Positions 1 through 12,329 of a DNA stretch of 64,000 nucleotides are shown here, one piece after another (position 1 is the stretch's first letter; each line of letters starts with the position of its first letter). Below the pieces are notes generated by a model, which was not told where the DNA came from, made no database searches, and saw only the letters and a list, made by a program, of their open reading frames with translations. A program made the translations under genes and the position numbers. The stretch is from Liolophura sinensis (lineage: Eukaryota; Mollusca; Polyplacophora; Chitonida; Chitonidae), in the NCBI RefSeq assembly GCF_032854445.1, contig NC_088303.1:3295501-3359500 (forward strand), in the 5' to 3' direction.

Positions 1-1299
1 GAAAACAGCAATGTGTAATCAGAGATTCATCAGTCCCTTAGAGGGTAATAACTGCTACTCATCCCTCGTTGTCAAACAAGAGGCCATTGGTGTCTGGAAC
101 CAGTCCACGTAGAATCATTTCCTATTTATACGTGAAATGGTAAAAAAACAAAACAAGTAATAATAATAATAATAATCCAAATACATTTGATTGGAGGATT
201 GTATTTACAACAGGAACGCGCTGTAAGCGTAATTTGATAAGGTCTGCAATCATCAGCTGTCTGTTACCTGTTCCTTAATTACAGGTATGGTCTATTCTGT
301 CTGGTCTTCCGGAAAGTGATATTGGAGTGGGTGGTTTACTGGAGGTCCTGAGAGGCCATAGAAAACCGCAGACCCTGCGTCTTTTACGCTTATTGATTTC
401 TTTCCGGGCTTTGTAGTTAAACTGTAGTTCCACTTGATACCCATGTGCTGATATTTCCAGTCTGATTCCATTACGTTCCCTAATTACCAGTTGCCGGGCA
501 TGATCGTCAGATTTACAGCCTCCACTGCTAATCCCCTTTGATGTGGCTGACGCCGGATTCATTAGGAGTCTACCTGGAACATGTTGATCTTTCCAAGAAT
601 CATTATTGGTTGAGAAAGGCCGAGGTTTCCTCTGCTATTTCTGCCTCGACCAATGCCTGTAATTGTAGATAATCAGAGTTCTCAGACCATCACCCAGCTC
701 TCTCCAACCTCCAGCCCCCTCCACTCCTTCCCTCCCTGTACCATAATCAGTTGTTTGTCTGCAACACTTGTTTGCCTGATTCCCCAGGGTGTAAGGTGAT
801 TGGGAGGAAGTGGAGAGGCAAAATTAACCAGGTGTACTCAGTATTACTCTATACAATCCACAGGCTGGCTGCACACCTGGGCTTATGACAATACTGCTGG
901 GGATAAACCCAGTCTTGAGAACATCAGGAATTTATGAACATGGGTCCTATTCTACATTTGGCTAACATCAAAATGATATATTCCTAAATTATTAATTATA
1001 TTAATAACACGGTTTTAACTGAGAGGTAGGAGCCAGAGACCAGGGCTCATTCCCATGTTATTAAAGTCAGGTGTTGAACTTTAAAATAGGCATTTAAGAT
1101 ATATCCTCCCTCTGCACTCAGCATAAAGCAATAGTCCAGTTACAGATTAACCCTGTGTCAGCAACTACAAGTGGCTTGAGTGTCATGTCTGATGTCATCA
1201 GCTTGGTGTTCCACTCAGGCAGCACAATAAATACAGAGACGTTGTGCATATAGTGTACTGATGTATTATTGACAGTTTTCATATTTAAAAAAAAATGGA
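1..1299. other. Non-coding stretch, nothing recognised
   Basis: I see no gene, tRNA or repeat family here. A 95-codon open frame on the minus strand (275-562, ATG start) has a basic patch (NKRKRRR) but no recognisable domain and no clear splice signals, so I do not call it a gene. A short AT-rich run (TAATAATAATAA) lies near 160-175. Confidence 0.5.
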
Positions 1300-1412
1300 C
1301 TTGTATATACTGTTAGTACTTGTTTAATCTTCATGTATTGTTATAGAGGGCCTCTGGGGAGAGCAAATTGTTCAATTTGACAGAGCTACCCTCTTTAAAT
1401 AAAGGTTTCATA
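1300..1412 (+). repeat. Possible 3' tail of a non-LTR retrotransposon
   Basis: The stretch ends in GAGCTACCCTCTTTAAATAA followed by AAGGTTTC. A TAGAGGGCC...GGGGAGAG segment comes just before. This layout, a GA-rich hairpin-like part then TTTAAATAAAGG, is typical of the 3' UTR ends of CR1/L2-type LINEs in invertebrates. No reverse transcriptase coding sequence is visible upstream, so at most it is a 5'-truncated insertion. It could also be an ordinary host sequence with a polyadenylation signal. Confidence 0.33.
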
Positions 1413-1632
1413 CATTCATAACCAGCTATTCTGAAATGCAGGCTCACATGCTATCACCAAAGTAATCATTAAGGCTACTTTAAAACCTAAATAAACAAAC
1501 AATCAAAATAGTAAAACAAGTACTTGTGCATGTTGTAGAGATGCTGTTGTTCCATCAGTTTGTCACTTGGTTACATTTTAGTAACATTTATGTATATATG
1601 TATGTATTTAGTTTTGTCTTCATTTCTTTCAG

Positions 1633-2504
1633 GTTTAGTTTCCAGTACAATTGAAGACATCTCCAAGCTCACCTCATACTCTTGATGACCGCCCAGTGTT
1701 CATTGTTCACCTCCAGTTGTTTTGCGAAAGGTGAAGACTGATTCCAAGCAACATTCTTAGTCTGGTGTGAGAAAACTCAACATATTCACAGCATACTATG
1801 CTTTATGCAATCAGTTTTGATGACATCTGTGGAAAACTTCTTTTTTATTGAAGCAAAAGGATCAATTGATTCGTTGTTCAGAATATTTAAAGAAAAATAA
1901 CTTTCAAAATGTGTGTATATTTCTTAAAAGCGTTCTTTGTCAGAAAATTAAAGGTAAAGGGTGTGGAAGCTCATGTGGAAAACCGCCTGGTTATTACTTT
2001 GATAAGCTGCACGTATATGTACCTATCATTTGTTGAGCCTAACGTTTGTTGTCTGAGTTTACTGTCTTAATGATTATCATGCCATTTTGTCATTGAAGTA
2101 TATGTGTCCAATTCTGATGTCATCTTATTCCATGGAAGTAAATAAATGTTTTTATGTAATGTCAAAGGAATGAAGATAAACTTTGTTGGCGTTGATTATA
2201 GTTGCTCTTTAGCAGTATCATCGTACACACAGCTTTTCGATATGATAAAGGCAGAATCCATGCATAAGGAATGTCCAACTTCTAAGCAAGAAAAGCAGCT
2301 TCCTTACTGAGTCAGCTCAAAACCTATGATTAAAATTTACAAACTGGACGCAAACACATCTTGTTTGTCTGTGACCGTGAAGGGAAAGGCGTGTACTTTG
2401 TTGACGAGGTTTCAACATACTCGGACTTGATTGGCTATAATCATGTTTATGTACTGTTACCTGGCGATGGCTCTTGCTTTAATCCTGTAGCAATGGCTTC
2501 CTAA
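1633..2504 (+). pseudogene. Decayed coding-like region, family unknown
   Basis: A strong acceptor-like site (pyrimidine tract TTTTGTCTTCATTTCTTTCAG) ends at 1632. Downstream, coding-looking segments follow each other in different frames, broken by stops. The clearest is 2334-2501, with codon use like real coding DNA; it reads through KHILFVCDREGKGVYFVDEV and ends with a GDGSCF motif before TAA at 2502. Another, at about 2094-2320, contains KINFVGVDYSCSLAVSSYTQ. The GDGSC string is loosely like the catalytic-cysteine motif of OTU-type proteases, but the flanking residues do not support a firm call. The frame changes and stops indicate a pseudogene or an old transposon-derived ORF. A SINE tail follows 15 bp after the last stop. 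Confidence 0.3.
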
Positions 2505-2518
2505 AATTGACTCCTATT

Positions 2519-2571
2519 GTATGAGTGAAAAATTCATGTGAACAGCGTCAAATACCAATCAAATAAATAGA
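2519..2571 (+). repeat. SINE 3' tail fragment
   Basis: The sequence GTCAAATACCAATCAAATAA with an A-rich TAAATAGA end matches the tail of the full-length SINE at 6728-6978. The body is too diverged or truncated to trace. It lies directly after the decayed coding-like region. Confidence 0.55.
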
Positions 2572-5500
2572 TGATATGTAACAGAGTGAGCCTGTTTCTA
2601 CATTGCTTCAGACGCGTTTGTAGTCATTGGTGATAGCCTGGAAGTGAATCACTCTCACAGGTATGTCCATTATACCATTCTTAGTTACTCCGTGCGCGGA
2701 AGGTCAATGCAGGTGAATTGTTAACCTTAAGCGAGGGTGGGGGTCTGCTTCTGTTTTGAAGGAAATTGGTGTTCGAAGGGACGTTTTGGTTGTAATAAGT
2801 GTAAGAAAAAACAAAAACAAAAAAAAACGCAATTCCAATTTTAAAGCATTGGTTTCATATGGTTTAACTTCATTTCATGAAGTTATTCTTTACCGTGTTG
2901 CCTAGAGACCAGTCAAAACATTTACAGGGACTAAGTTTTGAAATAAAATGAACATTCTGGTGGAACTGTCACAGAATGCTTACAGATTGGCCCCTGTTGT
3001 AATGTGCCCGGAGTTCATGGCTGGCTGAATCCATCACTCGCTCAGCTGGTTGAGTGCTTCCGGTTACCAAGCAATGAGCCACTGCGTCGGACAAGTCGAG
3101 ATCTGATGGTGTCCATCTACTACTACCTGACGTGACTGTCGGTTCTGCTGAAGCACATTCTTCTCTTTACTTCTTGACTGGATCTGTCTTCACCGTCTTG
3201 TGCTTGGTCTTGTGTTCAGCTCCCAGTCTTCCCCCGGGGGACATACACACTGTTCAGGATGAGCCACAAAAAGCTCTGAGTTTGTACACCACACAGCTCT
3301 GTACGCCCCGTTGCCATGGATTCTTTGAAGTACAACTGAGTAAACAGAGTAGCAATCAATTTGCCAGAAGTGTCGAATCCATTGGAACTGTGCATTAGCT
3401 TGTTAGCAAGCTGTTGAATTGGTTTGGAGACTTGAGTCTTGGACACTTGGTCACGATCGGACGGCTGCCTTTGGCGTGACTGATGTTGGAATAGTATGAC
3501 CCCGTCTGCCTGGTCAGGGGGTCGCACCCAGAAAGTAACTCAGCTCTGTTTACCAAAGAAATCTTTCCAGCGTCCACCAGCCATTGGCAATCGCTAACCC
3601 TTGGGGGGTAAAGCAAGAGTGTGTACCCTTTTCTCTAATACATGTACATATAGTCTTCATGGATATTGCTCCTGTCAAAGGCGTTTGGGAATTGGATTCC
3701 TATAGAAGAATAGAGGCATGTCTTAACTGGCACCTTTGTTAAATAAAGTGACAAAAAGATATTATATAGCAATGGTGTTAGGATCGACACCGAAATGTCA
3801 CCAGTTAATAAATGCAGGAATCGATATTCATAAGAAATGCCAGTGTTCTTCAAAGTAAATATTGCCCCAATGTAAACCATGAAAGACACAAGAAATTCTT
3901 TTGCCCCATTAGTTGCTTTTATGGTGTGTGTTGTTTGCCTGGCTGAAACGAAGCAGGAGCCACTTTCTCAAAGATGTCGTACTTGTACGATATACCACAT
4001 ATAGGACAATGGGACGTTAACAGTGACGTATAAAATGTACGCTGCTTTGTGAAACTGGGACCTACAGAATTGCTGAAAAATGTGTTTCAGTTTTTTTGTT
4101 ACTACTTCCTTCACAGAGCTGTATACAAATTTTATTTAAACGAAAAAAAATTTTTTTTGTCTGTCACTTGTCATCTTTGGGTCGATCTGTCAAGCTATCT
4201 ATTTAACACTGGCGTTATGTAAGGAAGTCGTTGGAGCAATTAGGGTGGGCAGTTCAGGGTGTGAGAACAGGGGATTGTTATCTGAATGGATTGCTGGGTA
4301 CAGCAGTGTGCTGACAACGCAGTCGCTCCCTGCAAAAAACCCTCGGTGTGACAAGCACTGGGCGTTAAGTGCCAGTTGATGTCGACTCAAAAGAAATTGT
4401 AATGGACAGAAGTATAATCTCACAGTTTTGACGTTTACTTTCCGCTGATTGCCAATGGCTTGATGAGTCAGCCAGAGGGAGTGATAGCGCGTGCGGTTCA
4501 CCAATTAAAGCTGAGCTGTTAAGATTTATCCGTGCGTTATGAGGGCCTGTCTGGACATACCCAGCAGTTCCCTCACTGCACTGGACAATTGGCCGCACAG
4601 CACGTTACCCACCAGTACTAATGGTTATCCTAATTTATCAGTCGTCTGTATTTTCTGGACAAGTCTTCCTTTATCGCCCAATTCTGTATTTTAACCCAAT
4701 TCCGAGAGAGAACTTGCACAGAAGGACAATAGACATAGCGACATCGCCCTGTAATGCCTCAACTCACAAGACGTCTAAGAGGGCGACCATTCCGATGTGA
4801 ACCCTTTTAACGGGCGACCACTGGACAGTGAAGGTGGTGACTAGTTTGATTGCCTTTGTCTAAGGTTATCTGATAGCCATGGTGCGAAAAACACCAACCA
4901 GACCCTCGCCTTAACAGGAGCTTGGCGCGTTTTTTTCTTTTCCTCCGCGTTTTTATGAAATTTCTAAATCGATAAAAGCAGCAAGGTTACCACCGAAACC
5001 TGATCGAACGCGCTTCAGTGAATACTTGAGGCGACTTCAAAGATGGTGTGCGTTGTTACACAGTTAATCTCCCTCACAATTGCTTTATGCATCAGAGTTG
5101 ATAGGCCGTTGTTTTTCCACACCTAATTGGTACGTTCAGATTACAGCGTTCTTGTTGATTGTGGGGTGGGAGGTGATCGATTTTTGCACTATATAATTGG
5201 ACACCTTTGGCCCAACAAGGTTAATGTGTCTAAGCGCTTCGGAGTTAACTGTTAGATTAAATCTGACGACGAAGCCTGATGACGCTATATAGAAAGACAA
5301 GGTGATTGAGGAATGCCTTATATGTAGTGTAGTGCATGGTACAGTCCTTGCCTTACCTGCACATGTCTATAGTGATATCACGAGTCGTACATTTCACGCA
5401 GTGTTGGCGCACTTACTGAATAAGTAAAGGACAGTTTCACTACATATTGCGTTTCAAGGCACCTGTTACAACGGTAACCCGCTTGGGGCCTGTTTTGTGG

Positions 5501-6715
5501 GGCATTACGCAACACTGGCATGAGTTAACGTGCAGTGGTCGAGAGCCATTTTCACATAGTACTACATAAACGATATACGTAACAACCAAAACGACATAAT
5601 CCTTAGGCCATGTGGCTTCACATTCCCAAAATGTCTGATACATTTCTTCCTAAACCTTTTCATACGAGGTGTCCAGATAAGCTCCCCATTCGACGACGTG
5701 ACTTACTGGTAAAATTCCGAAACATTGTCGTCACTTTTGTAATATGTATGTGTAGGCCGCCTCGTAGTTTTACTAGCGCGCGGTGAAACATTACCGGTGA
5801 TCGACGTATGTAGATGACAGGTCAGACTTGAGTATGTGATATTATGTAGTCTACATATGAAAAGCTGGAGGCTAGTTCAAACGTCCCCGTGCGCGGGCAC
5901 AAACCAAGCAGGCTTGCAACATAGTCCCGATATCTGTACTTTTTCAAATTACATTGAGCATTATTAAATTATGTCAGCTCTATGGGTTTTGGTTTGAATT
6001 TTCTGCTTTCCTGTGTAAATGGTATTTGGACTGATATAGCAAGGCTGGTTTTGTTCGTTGATTCGTTCTGTACCGGAAGTGTGCCGGCAAACCGGAAGTG
6101 GTGTTAGTTAAGTAATCCAAGACTGTGTTAGATAAAGTCTTAATCGAAAATTGGTGAAATATGAAAGTCATTGATATTGTCCTAAGTCGATTCCGGCTTC
6201 TAAGTGTAGCAGAGTTTCTACAGATCCAGTTAAACATGGCTCTACTTGAATGGTGCGACTCAATCAATTTCCTAACAGAGCACCAGCTAATGGACTTAGT
6301 GTATAGGGTGGGTAGTGCCAAGGAAAGATGAATAACTATTTGTGTCGTGTACACATTTATTAACAAGCTTTTACGATCGTAGACCATTATTGAATCGGCG
6401 TGCTCTTAGCAGTGTTAAATATCCCGAATGTTAGCGATTCTCAATCTGTATTGATCACCCGTGCCGTTCCTCGCTCCTTCCTCTGCGGCCTCCGTAACCC
6501 GCACCGCCGACGGCACACCATGGAGCGTTTAAGAAATAATCCACTGGGTCGATTTCTTCCAGACAAACTTTCAAATCACCCTTAATATAGGCTGGGGAAT
6601 TTGACCTGTCGCACCGGAATGGCGACCCTACTTCATTACCACCAGTGCTGTCACATCTTTTTTAAGACTCCGTCGAAACGCGAGTGTCATCCTAATATAT
6701 TTTTCGTATATTATC
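2572..6715. other. Long non-coding stretch, no gene recognised
   Basis: Nothing here has a recognisable domain. The longest frames are 135 codons on the minus strand (5980-6387) and about 100 codons on the minus strand (3216-3527, 4199-4504), none resembling a known family. A small + strand frame at 6236-6331 (32 codons, starting MALLEWCDSINFL) looks protein-like in composition but is too short to call. Confidence 0.5.
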
Positions 6716-6727
6716 TTTCTGGTCACA

Positions 6728-6978
6728 TCGGGGCCTCCGTGGCTCAGTCGGTTAGCGCGTTAGCGCAGCGTAATGACCCAGGAGTCTCTCACCAATGCGG
6801 TCGCTGTGAGTTCAAGTCCCTGCTGGCTTCCTCTCCGGCCGTACGTGGGAAGGTCTTGCAGCAACCTGCGGATGGTCGTGGGTTTCCCACGGGCTTTGCC
6901 CGGTTTCCTCCCGCCGTCGTGTAAGTGAAATATTCTTGAGTACGGCGTAAAACACCAATCAAATAAATAAATAAATAA
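6728..6978 (+). mobile_element. Full-length tRNA-derived SINE with perfect target duplication
   Basis: The head carries a pol III A box, TGGCTCAGTCGG, at 6740-6751 and a B-box-like GAGTTCAAGTCC near 6808-6819, so it derives from a tRNA. A GC-rich body (ACGTGGGAAGGTCTTGCAGC onward) and a tail with CTTGAGTACGGCGTAAAACA and (AAAT)n follow. The same 12 bp, TTTCTGGTCACA, lies immediately before (6716-6727) and after (6979-6990) the element, as expected for LINE-driven target-primed insertion. The head does not fold as a normal tRNA, because the D-loop region is duplicated (GTTAGCGCGTTAGCGC). The perfect duplication suggests a fairly recent insertion. Confidence 0.9.
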
Positions 6979-6990
6979 TTTCTGGTCACA

Positions 6991-8938
6991 GAATGATGGG
7001 CTTTGTGAGAATTCCCCTGATTCAGCTGGCTGTTCCATGCAAATTCTTACATGGAAGAACGTGCCGTAAATATAATTCTCGGTAAACTCTGTGAATTGTC
7101 ACTCGGAATGAAGGTAACATCCATGTATCATGATGCATATTTTAACAATTGTGTTTGTAAAGATAACAATATATAAATTCAACAAAACTGTTTTGAAAGA
7201 ATTTAGTGTTATCAGCCTTTTGACCAAACTAAAGTAACCCCTGACCCGGACCGCCCTCGTATAAGGACATATTCTAAAGCTCTCAACACAATAAAATAAC
7301 AATTAATTCAAACAAAAAACATAGTAGCGCATACGTACAAGAAAATCGCATTTTAGCCCGTATCTCAGATTGATGGAATAACCAAGGAAAGTCTGCATGC
7401 ACATGATCCATCAGGTCAGCGAACAATGGGGGAATACCAGTTGACACTCCGCCCGGCGTCTGGTTGACCTCTACTGAGGTTAACAGTTCGCACCTGTTAA
7501 AACGCTAGCTCATTCCCTAAATTAACCACCTCCTGTGATACCTGAACCTTGTTTATTACATCACCTAATAGATCCCTTGGTCTAAGCCACGATTTAAAAC
7601 AAAACAGATCTTGGTTTTACGCATTTGTCTATAACATATGACGGCTGTGTTTTCATTTTTTTTTTTGTAGTGTTTCACACGGTATCCGCATTAGATGGAT
7701 TATTGGCAACTCAACAGAGGGCCGTTTTCTTGAGCTGCATTGTCTTCCTTGGCTTTGCTGATCGATGCTAGCCCCGAACTTTCATGACAAGGCCACCTTC
7801 TCTCTGCTCTGACGCTAATTTTCCCCGGTTTATTGCGGACAACTGCTTCCGATCCAAAAGCTGCCAGACGCGACAATTTGCCCTCTACAATTGCTGTGAT
7901 TTAATTTTCTCCCTGTTTCACGTCGCTTTCCGCTCTAACGCCTGTCTTAACCGCCGCCCTCTCTGGTTTTGCTAACACACGAGAGGGGCTCGGGGACGAT
8001 CGTGGCAAGTTAGAGTGGAGTCTGTCCCGGGAGTTGATAACAGATCTCGCCAGTCCCGAGCTGAGTCTGGGGCGATCCCCAATCAGCCCCCAACTCGTTC
8101 CCGCCCTCTTGTAGAGCTTCAAAAACTACCACCGGCTCTTGTACAGTACAAGACTATGTCTTGCATAATTAAAGAGCATATTGCACGTGAAATGTTTTCA
8201 ACACGTGTCCTTATTAAAACTACTACACCTCGCCTCACCTCCACGTGCTGCGTGTATGTAGAGAGGTCCTCGGGCTGGGTTAATTAGCCTACTTCAGGTT
8301 TAAATGAAGCGTTTCTTTTTTCTCAAGGACTTTTCTCAAATCCTTTGAAGCGACAAATACAACTATGAAAGAAAAAAAAATGTCCTTGCTGTTTTTGGAA
8401 GAATAACGGTAGCAAAACCAGCGACATTGAAAAGCTTATTTATGATGATAATGGTTGCTACTAGTCACTTAGCTTCAAGGGAACCACTCAGCAAGGAACA
8501 TGTTAAGCTTTTGGCTCTCAGTGGCCTGTTACGCATGCGCGATCGTGATAAATGACCCGAGACTCCAACCTGTTTCAGCGGAAGTGTCCAAATGACCTTT
8601 TGCGTTTTGTTACAAGTTAACATATAGCCTCATACACAACTGAGCGTCCCACAGTGAAGCGATGATTTATGTTTATATGCATAAAGGCTCACCTAATTGT
8701 ATGACATGAGTGAGACAGGTGTCAGAAATATTAGACAGTCTTTGAGTAAGACATTTTATCTGATATCTATGTTGATCGGTCTTTCATCACTCATCGGCTG
8801 GAACTCCGGAAAATCTAAACAGTAGATTTGAACTGTGATTAGGAAGATGAGAAAACGACAAGATGAATGCATGGTTGAATTCAAATTCTGAATCAACTGA
8901 AGATGGTGAGCTATATGTACATCTGGTATATGGATGTG

Positions 8939-8944
<6 letters not shown>
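6991..8944. other. Non-coding stretch, nothing recognised
   Basis: No domain-bearing frame is present. The longest frames are 90 codons (+, 8015-8287) and 73 codons (-, 7901-8122), which overlap in a locally GC-richer patch and look like chance frames. A T-run lies at about 7657-7668. Confidence 0.5.
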
Positions 8945-9028
<84 letters not shown>

Positions 9029-9050
9029 CCTATATATATATATATATAGG

Positions 9051-9090
<40 letters not shown>
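8945..9090. repeat. (TA)n microsatellite with two GGCC interruptions
   Basis: About 146 bp of alternating TA is interrupted by GGCC at 9027-9030 and 9049-9052. Each interruption is the centre of a TATAGGCCTATA palindrome. The open frames reading IYIYIY across it are artefacts of the repeat. Confidence 0.97.
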
Positions 9091-9093
<3 letters not shown>

Positions 9094-9457
9094 TAAAATA
9101 ACAGAATGAAAGAAAATAATAGGTTAAAGCCATTGATAATCGTAGGTGATAATTTCTGAGACCTCAGTGCAGCGGAACAAATAAAGAAACTTTCATGCGT
9201 TATAGCTATAAAGAACAGTGTTTAGCAATCAGTTTTAAACCTTCTATCGAATGTAGGTTATTGTGTTGTCGGATCTGCTTATAACATTATCGTATACTAA
9301 GTTATATTACTGACGATGCTTGCCTTTCAGCCGCCATATAGGACACATGGAACGCTTGTTCAATCCCAGCCTTGATAGAGCAGTTTCTAGAGCTTTGCAC
9401 GGGGACAATAAGCTTTAAAGGCTGTATAGGTGGCCTTACATTAAATTCTTTGACGAT

Positions 9458-10415
9458 GAGTTACCTTCCACCAATGTTGTACTCAGTTACCTTCCACCAA
9501 TATGGTACTCAGTTACCTTCCACCAATGTTGCACTCAGTTACCCTCCACCAATATGGTACTCAGTTACCTTCCACCAATGTTGCACTCAGTTACCCTCCA
9601 CCAATATGGTACTCAGTTACCTTCCACCAATGTTGCACTCAGTTACCCTCCATCAGTATGGTACTCAGTTACCTTCCACCAATGTTGCACTCAGTTACCT
9701 TCCACCAGTGTTGCACTCAGTTACCTTCCACCAATATGGTACTCAGTTACCTTCCATTAATATGGTACTCAGTTACCTTCCACCAATGTTGCACTCAGTT
9801 ACCTTCCACCAATGTTGCACTCAGTTACCTTCCACCAATGTTGCACTCAGTTACCCTCCATCAATATGGTACCCAGTCACCTTCCATCAATATGGTACTC
9901 AGTTACCTTCCACCAATATGGTACTCAGTTATCTTCCATCAATATGGTATTCAGTTACCTTCCACCAATATGGTACTCAGTTACCTTCCACCAATATGGT
10001 ACTCAGTTACCTTCCACCAATATGGTACTCAGTTACCTTCCGCCAATGTTGCACTCAGTTACCTTCCACCAATATGGTACTCAGTTACCTTCCATCAATA
10101 TGGTACTCAGTTATCTTCCACCAATGTGGTACTCAGTTACCCTCCACCAATATGGTACTCAGTTACCTTCCACCAATGTTGCACTCAGTTACCCTCCACC
10201 AATATGGTACTCAGTTACCTTCCACCAATGTTGCACTCAGTTACCCTCCATCAGTATGGTACTCAGTTACCTTCCACCAATGTTGCACTCAGTTACCTTC
10301 CACCAATATGGTACTCAGTTACCTTCCATCAATATGGTACTCAGTTACCTTCCACCAATATGGTACTCAGTTATCTTCCATCAATATGGTATTCAGTTAC
10401 CTTCCACCAATACGG
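9458..10415 (+). repeat. 26-bp minisatellite, about 36.5 copies, two interleaved unit types
   Basis: The unit begins ACCTTCCACCAA and ends CTCAGTT. Type A has ATATGGTA in the middle and type B has TGTTGCAC. Both types are scattered along the array. An ACCCTCC variant mostly marks A units that follow a B unit, suggesting an older 52-bp B-A dimer. Because 26 is not a multiple of 3 and the unit has no stop on the + strand, all three + frames stay open (up to about 374 codons), each reading the same 26-residue repeat. There is no start context, signal or flanking coding DNA, so I read it as non-coding satellite DNA. Confidence 0.95.
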
Positions 10416-10510
10416 CAATCACATGGTCAGGAATCTGTGCGTCACTCATGGTGAAGCGGAGGTCGTCAAGTACTTATATATGGACGGTGGTTTACTCCTA
10501 CATGTAGACG

Positions 10511-10660
10511 ATGTAAGAGTAAACCATGTCGGAGTAAACCATGTAAGAGTAAACCATGTCGGAGTAAACCATGTAAGAGTAAACCATGTAAGAGTAAACC
10601 ATGTAAGAGTAAACCATGTCGGGTAAACCATGTAAGAGTAAACCATGTAGGGGTAAACCG
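10511..10660 (+). repeat. 15-bp minisatellite, about 10 copies
   Basis: Units alternate between ATGTAAGAGTAAACC and ATGTCGGAGTAAACC; the last copies drift (GTCGGGTAAACC, GTAGGGGTAAACC). It starts about 95 bp after the 26-bp array and ends next to a SINE tail fragment. The unit is five codons long, so frames on both strands run through it without meaning. Confidence 0.93.
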
Positions 10661-10679
10661 ACCTATCATGCATACTCGC

Positions 10680-10735
10680 CTTTGTCGTGTAAGCAAGTGT
10701 GATGTTAAACATAAATCAATCAAATCAAATACAGT
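10680..10735 (+). repeat. SINE 3' tail fragment
   Basis: The sequence GTGTAAGCAAGTGTGATGTT, then AAACATAAATCAATCAAATC, resembles the tail of the SINE family at 6728-6978 but is diverged and lacks the head. Confidence 0.45.
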
Positions 10736-10968
10736 ATAATACATGGAAAATAAGCGGGAAAACAGAACCTTCAGCATTTAAGTCAAACTGTCTGTAAATA
10801 CATTTAAAACACATTTTTCAATCTGTTTGTGTCTCATTTTATGGATTAGCTCAAAGAAGAAAAGAGATATCGTTTCTTTTTCGAATTCCTTTGAGACATT
10901 AATTTCTGTCAAACAACCGGGGATTTGTTGGATAGATCCTGTGCCTGAAAGCCTAAAGATAGGCTCGG

Positions 10969-10969
<1 letters not shown>

Positions 10970-11050
<81 letters not shown>
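10970..11050. repeat. (AT)n microsatellite
   Basis: About 40 uninterrupted AT dinucleotides. Reading frames through it (IYIYIY) are artefacts. Confidence 0.97.
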
Positions 11051-11052
<2 letters not shown>

Positions 11053-11148
11053 TGAAAATAACATGAAGTTTGAAACATTTGGAATATTGGAATATAACAG
11101 AATGTAGAAAGTTAAGAAGGCGTTTTTTTATTTTTTTCCCAATACATA

Positions 11149-11994
<846 letters not shown>

Positions 11995-12112
11995 AATTAA
12001 CCCGACGACGGCCATGTATGTTTAAGTGGTGTGATTTTGGCGACAGGAGGAAATGACAAATTAAAAAAAAAAAATAAATGTATTAAAAGTTATTAAAAGT
12101 TATATATATATA

Positions 12113-12209
<97 letters not shown>

Positions 12210-12329
12210 AAATGTCGTCTGCGACGTTTCACTTTTAATACATTTATTTATTTTTTTTTTAAATTTGTCATTTCCACCTGTCCCCAAAATCACACCACTT
12301 AAACATACATGGCCGTCATCGGGTTAATT
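11995..12329. mobile_element. Foldback (inverted-repeat) element with an (AT)n core
   Basis: The left arm (11995-12090) begins AATTAACCCGACGACGGCCA. The right arm (12231-12329), read in reverse complement, begins AATTAACCCGATGACGGCCA. By eye the first 66 bp of the arms differ at only three positions; the inner parts differ mainly in A-run length. Between the arms lie a (TA)n tract (about 12101-12205) and a short unique segment (GTTAAATGTCGTCTGCGACG at 12207-12226). The inverted repeat is seen directly. The reading as a MITE-like or foldback transposon is inference: there is no transposase, and the flanking AT-rich DNA hides any target duplication. Confidence 0.8.

Noticed and set aside
2334-2504. 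OTU-type protease
   Set aside because: Only the GDGSC string matches. The catalytic His region and surrounding fold cannot be seen in 56 codons, so only an unknown decayed region is called.
5980-6387. 135-codon minus-strand gene
   Set aside because: No motif; a short protein-like frame lies on the opposite strand of the same DNA, so strand itself is uncertain.
6728-6825. Functional tRNA gene
   Set aside because: A and B boxes are present but the D-region is duplicated, no acceptor stem pairs, and the sequence continues into a SINE body and tail.
9372-10626. Frames of 360 and 374 codons as a repeat-protein gene
   Set aside because: All three + frames are open with the same repeating peptide because the unit is 26 bp and stop-free. 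There is no promoter, signal peptide or flanking coding sequence.
9458-10660. CRISPR-like array
   Set aside because: The repeats are directly adjacent with no unique spacers, in a eukaryotic setting with no cas genes.
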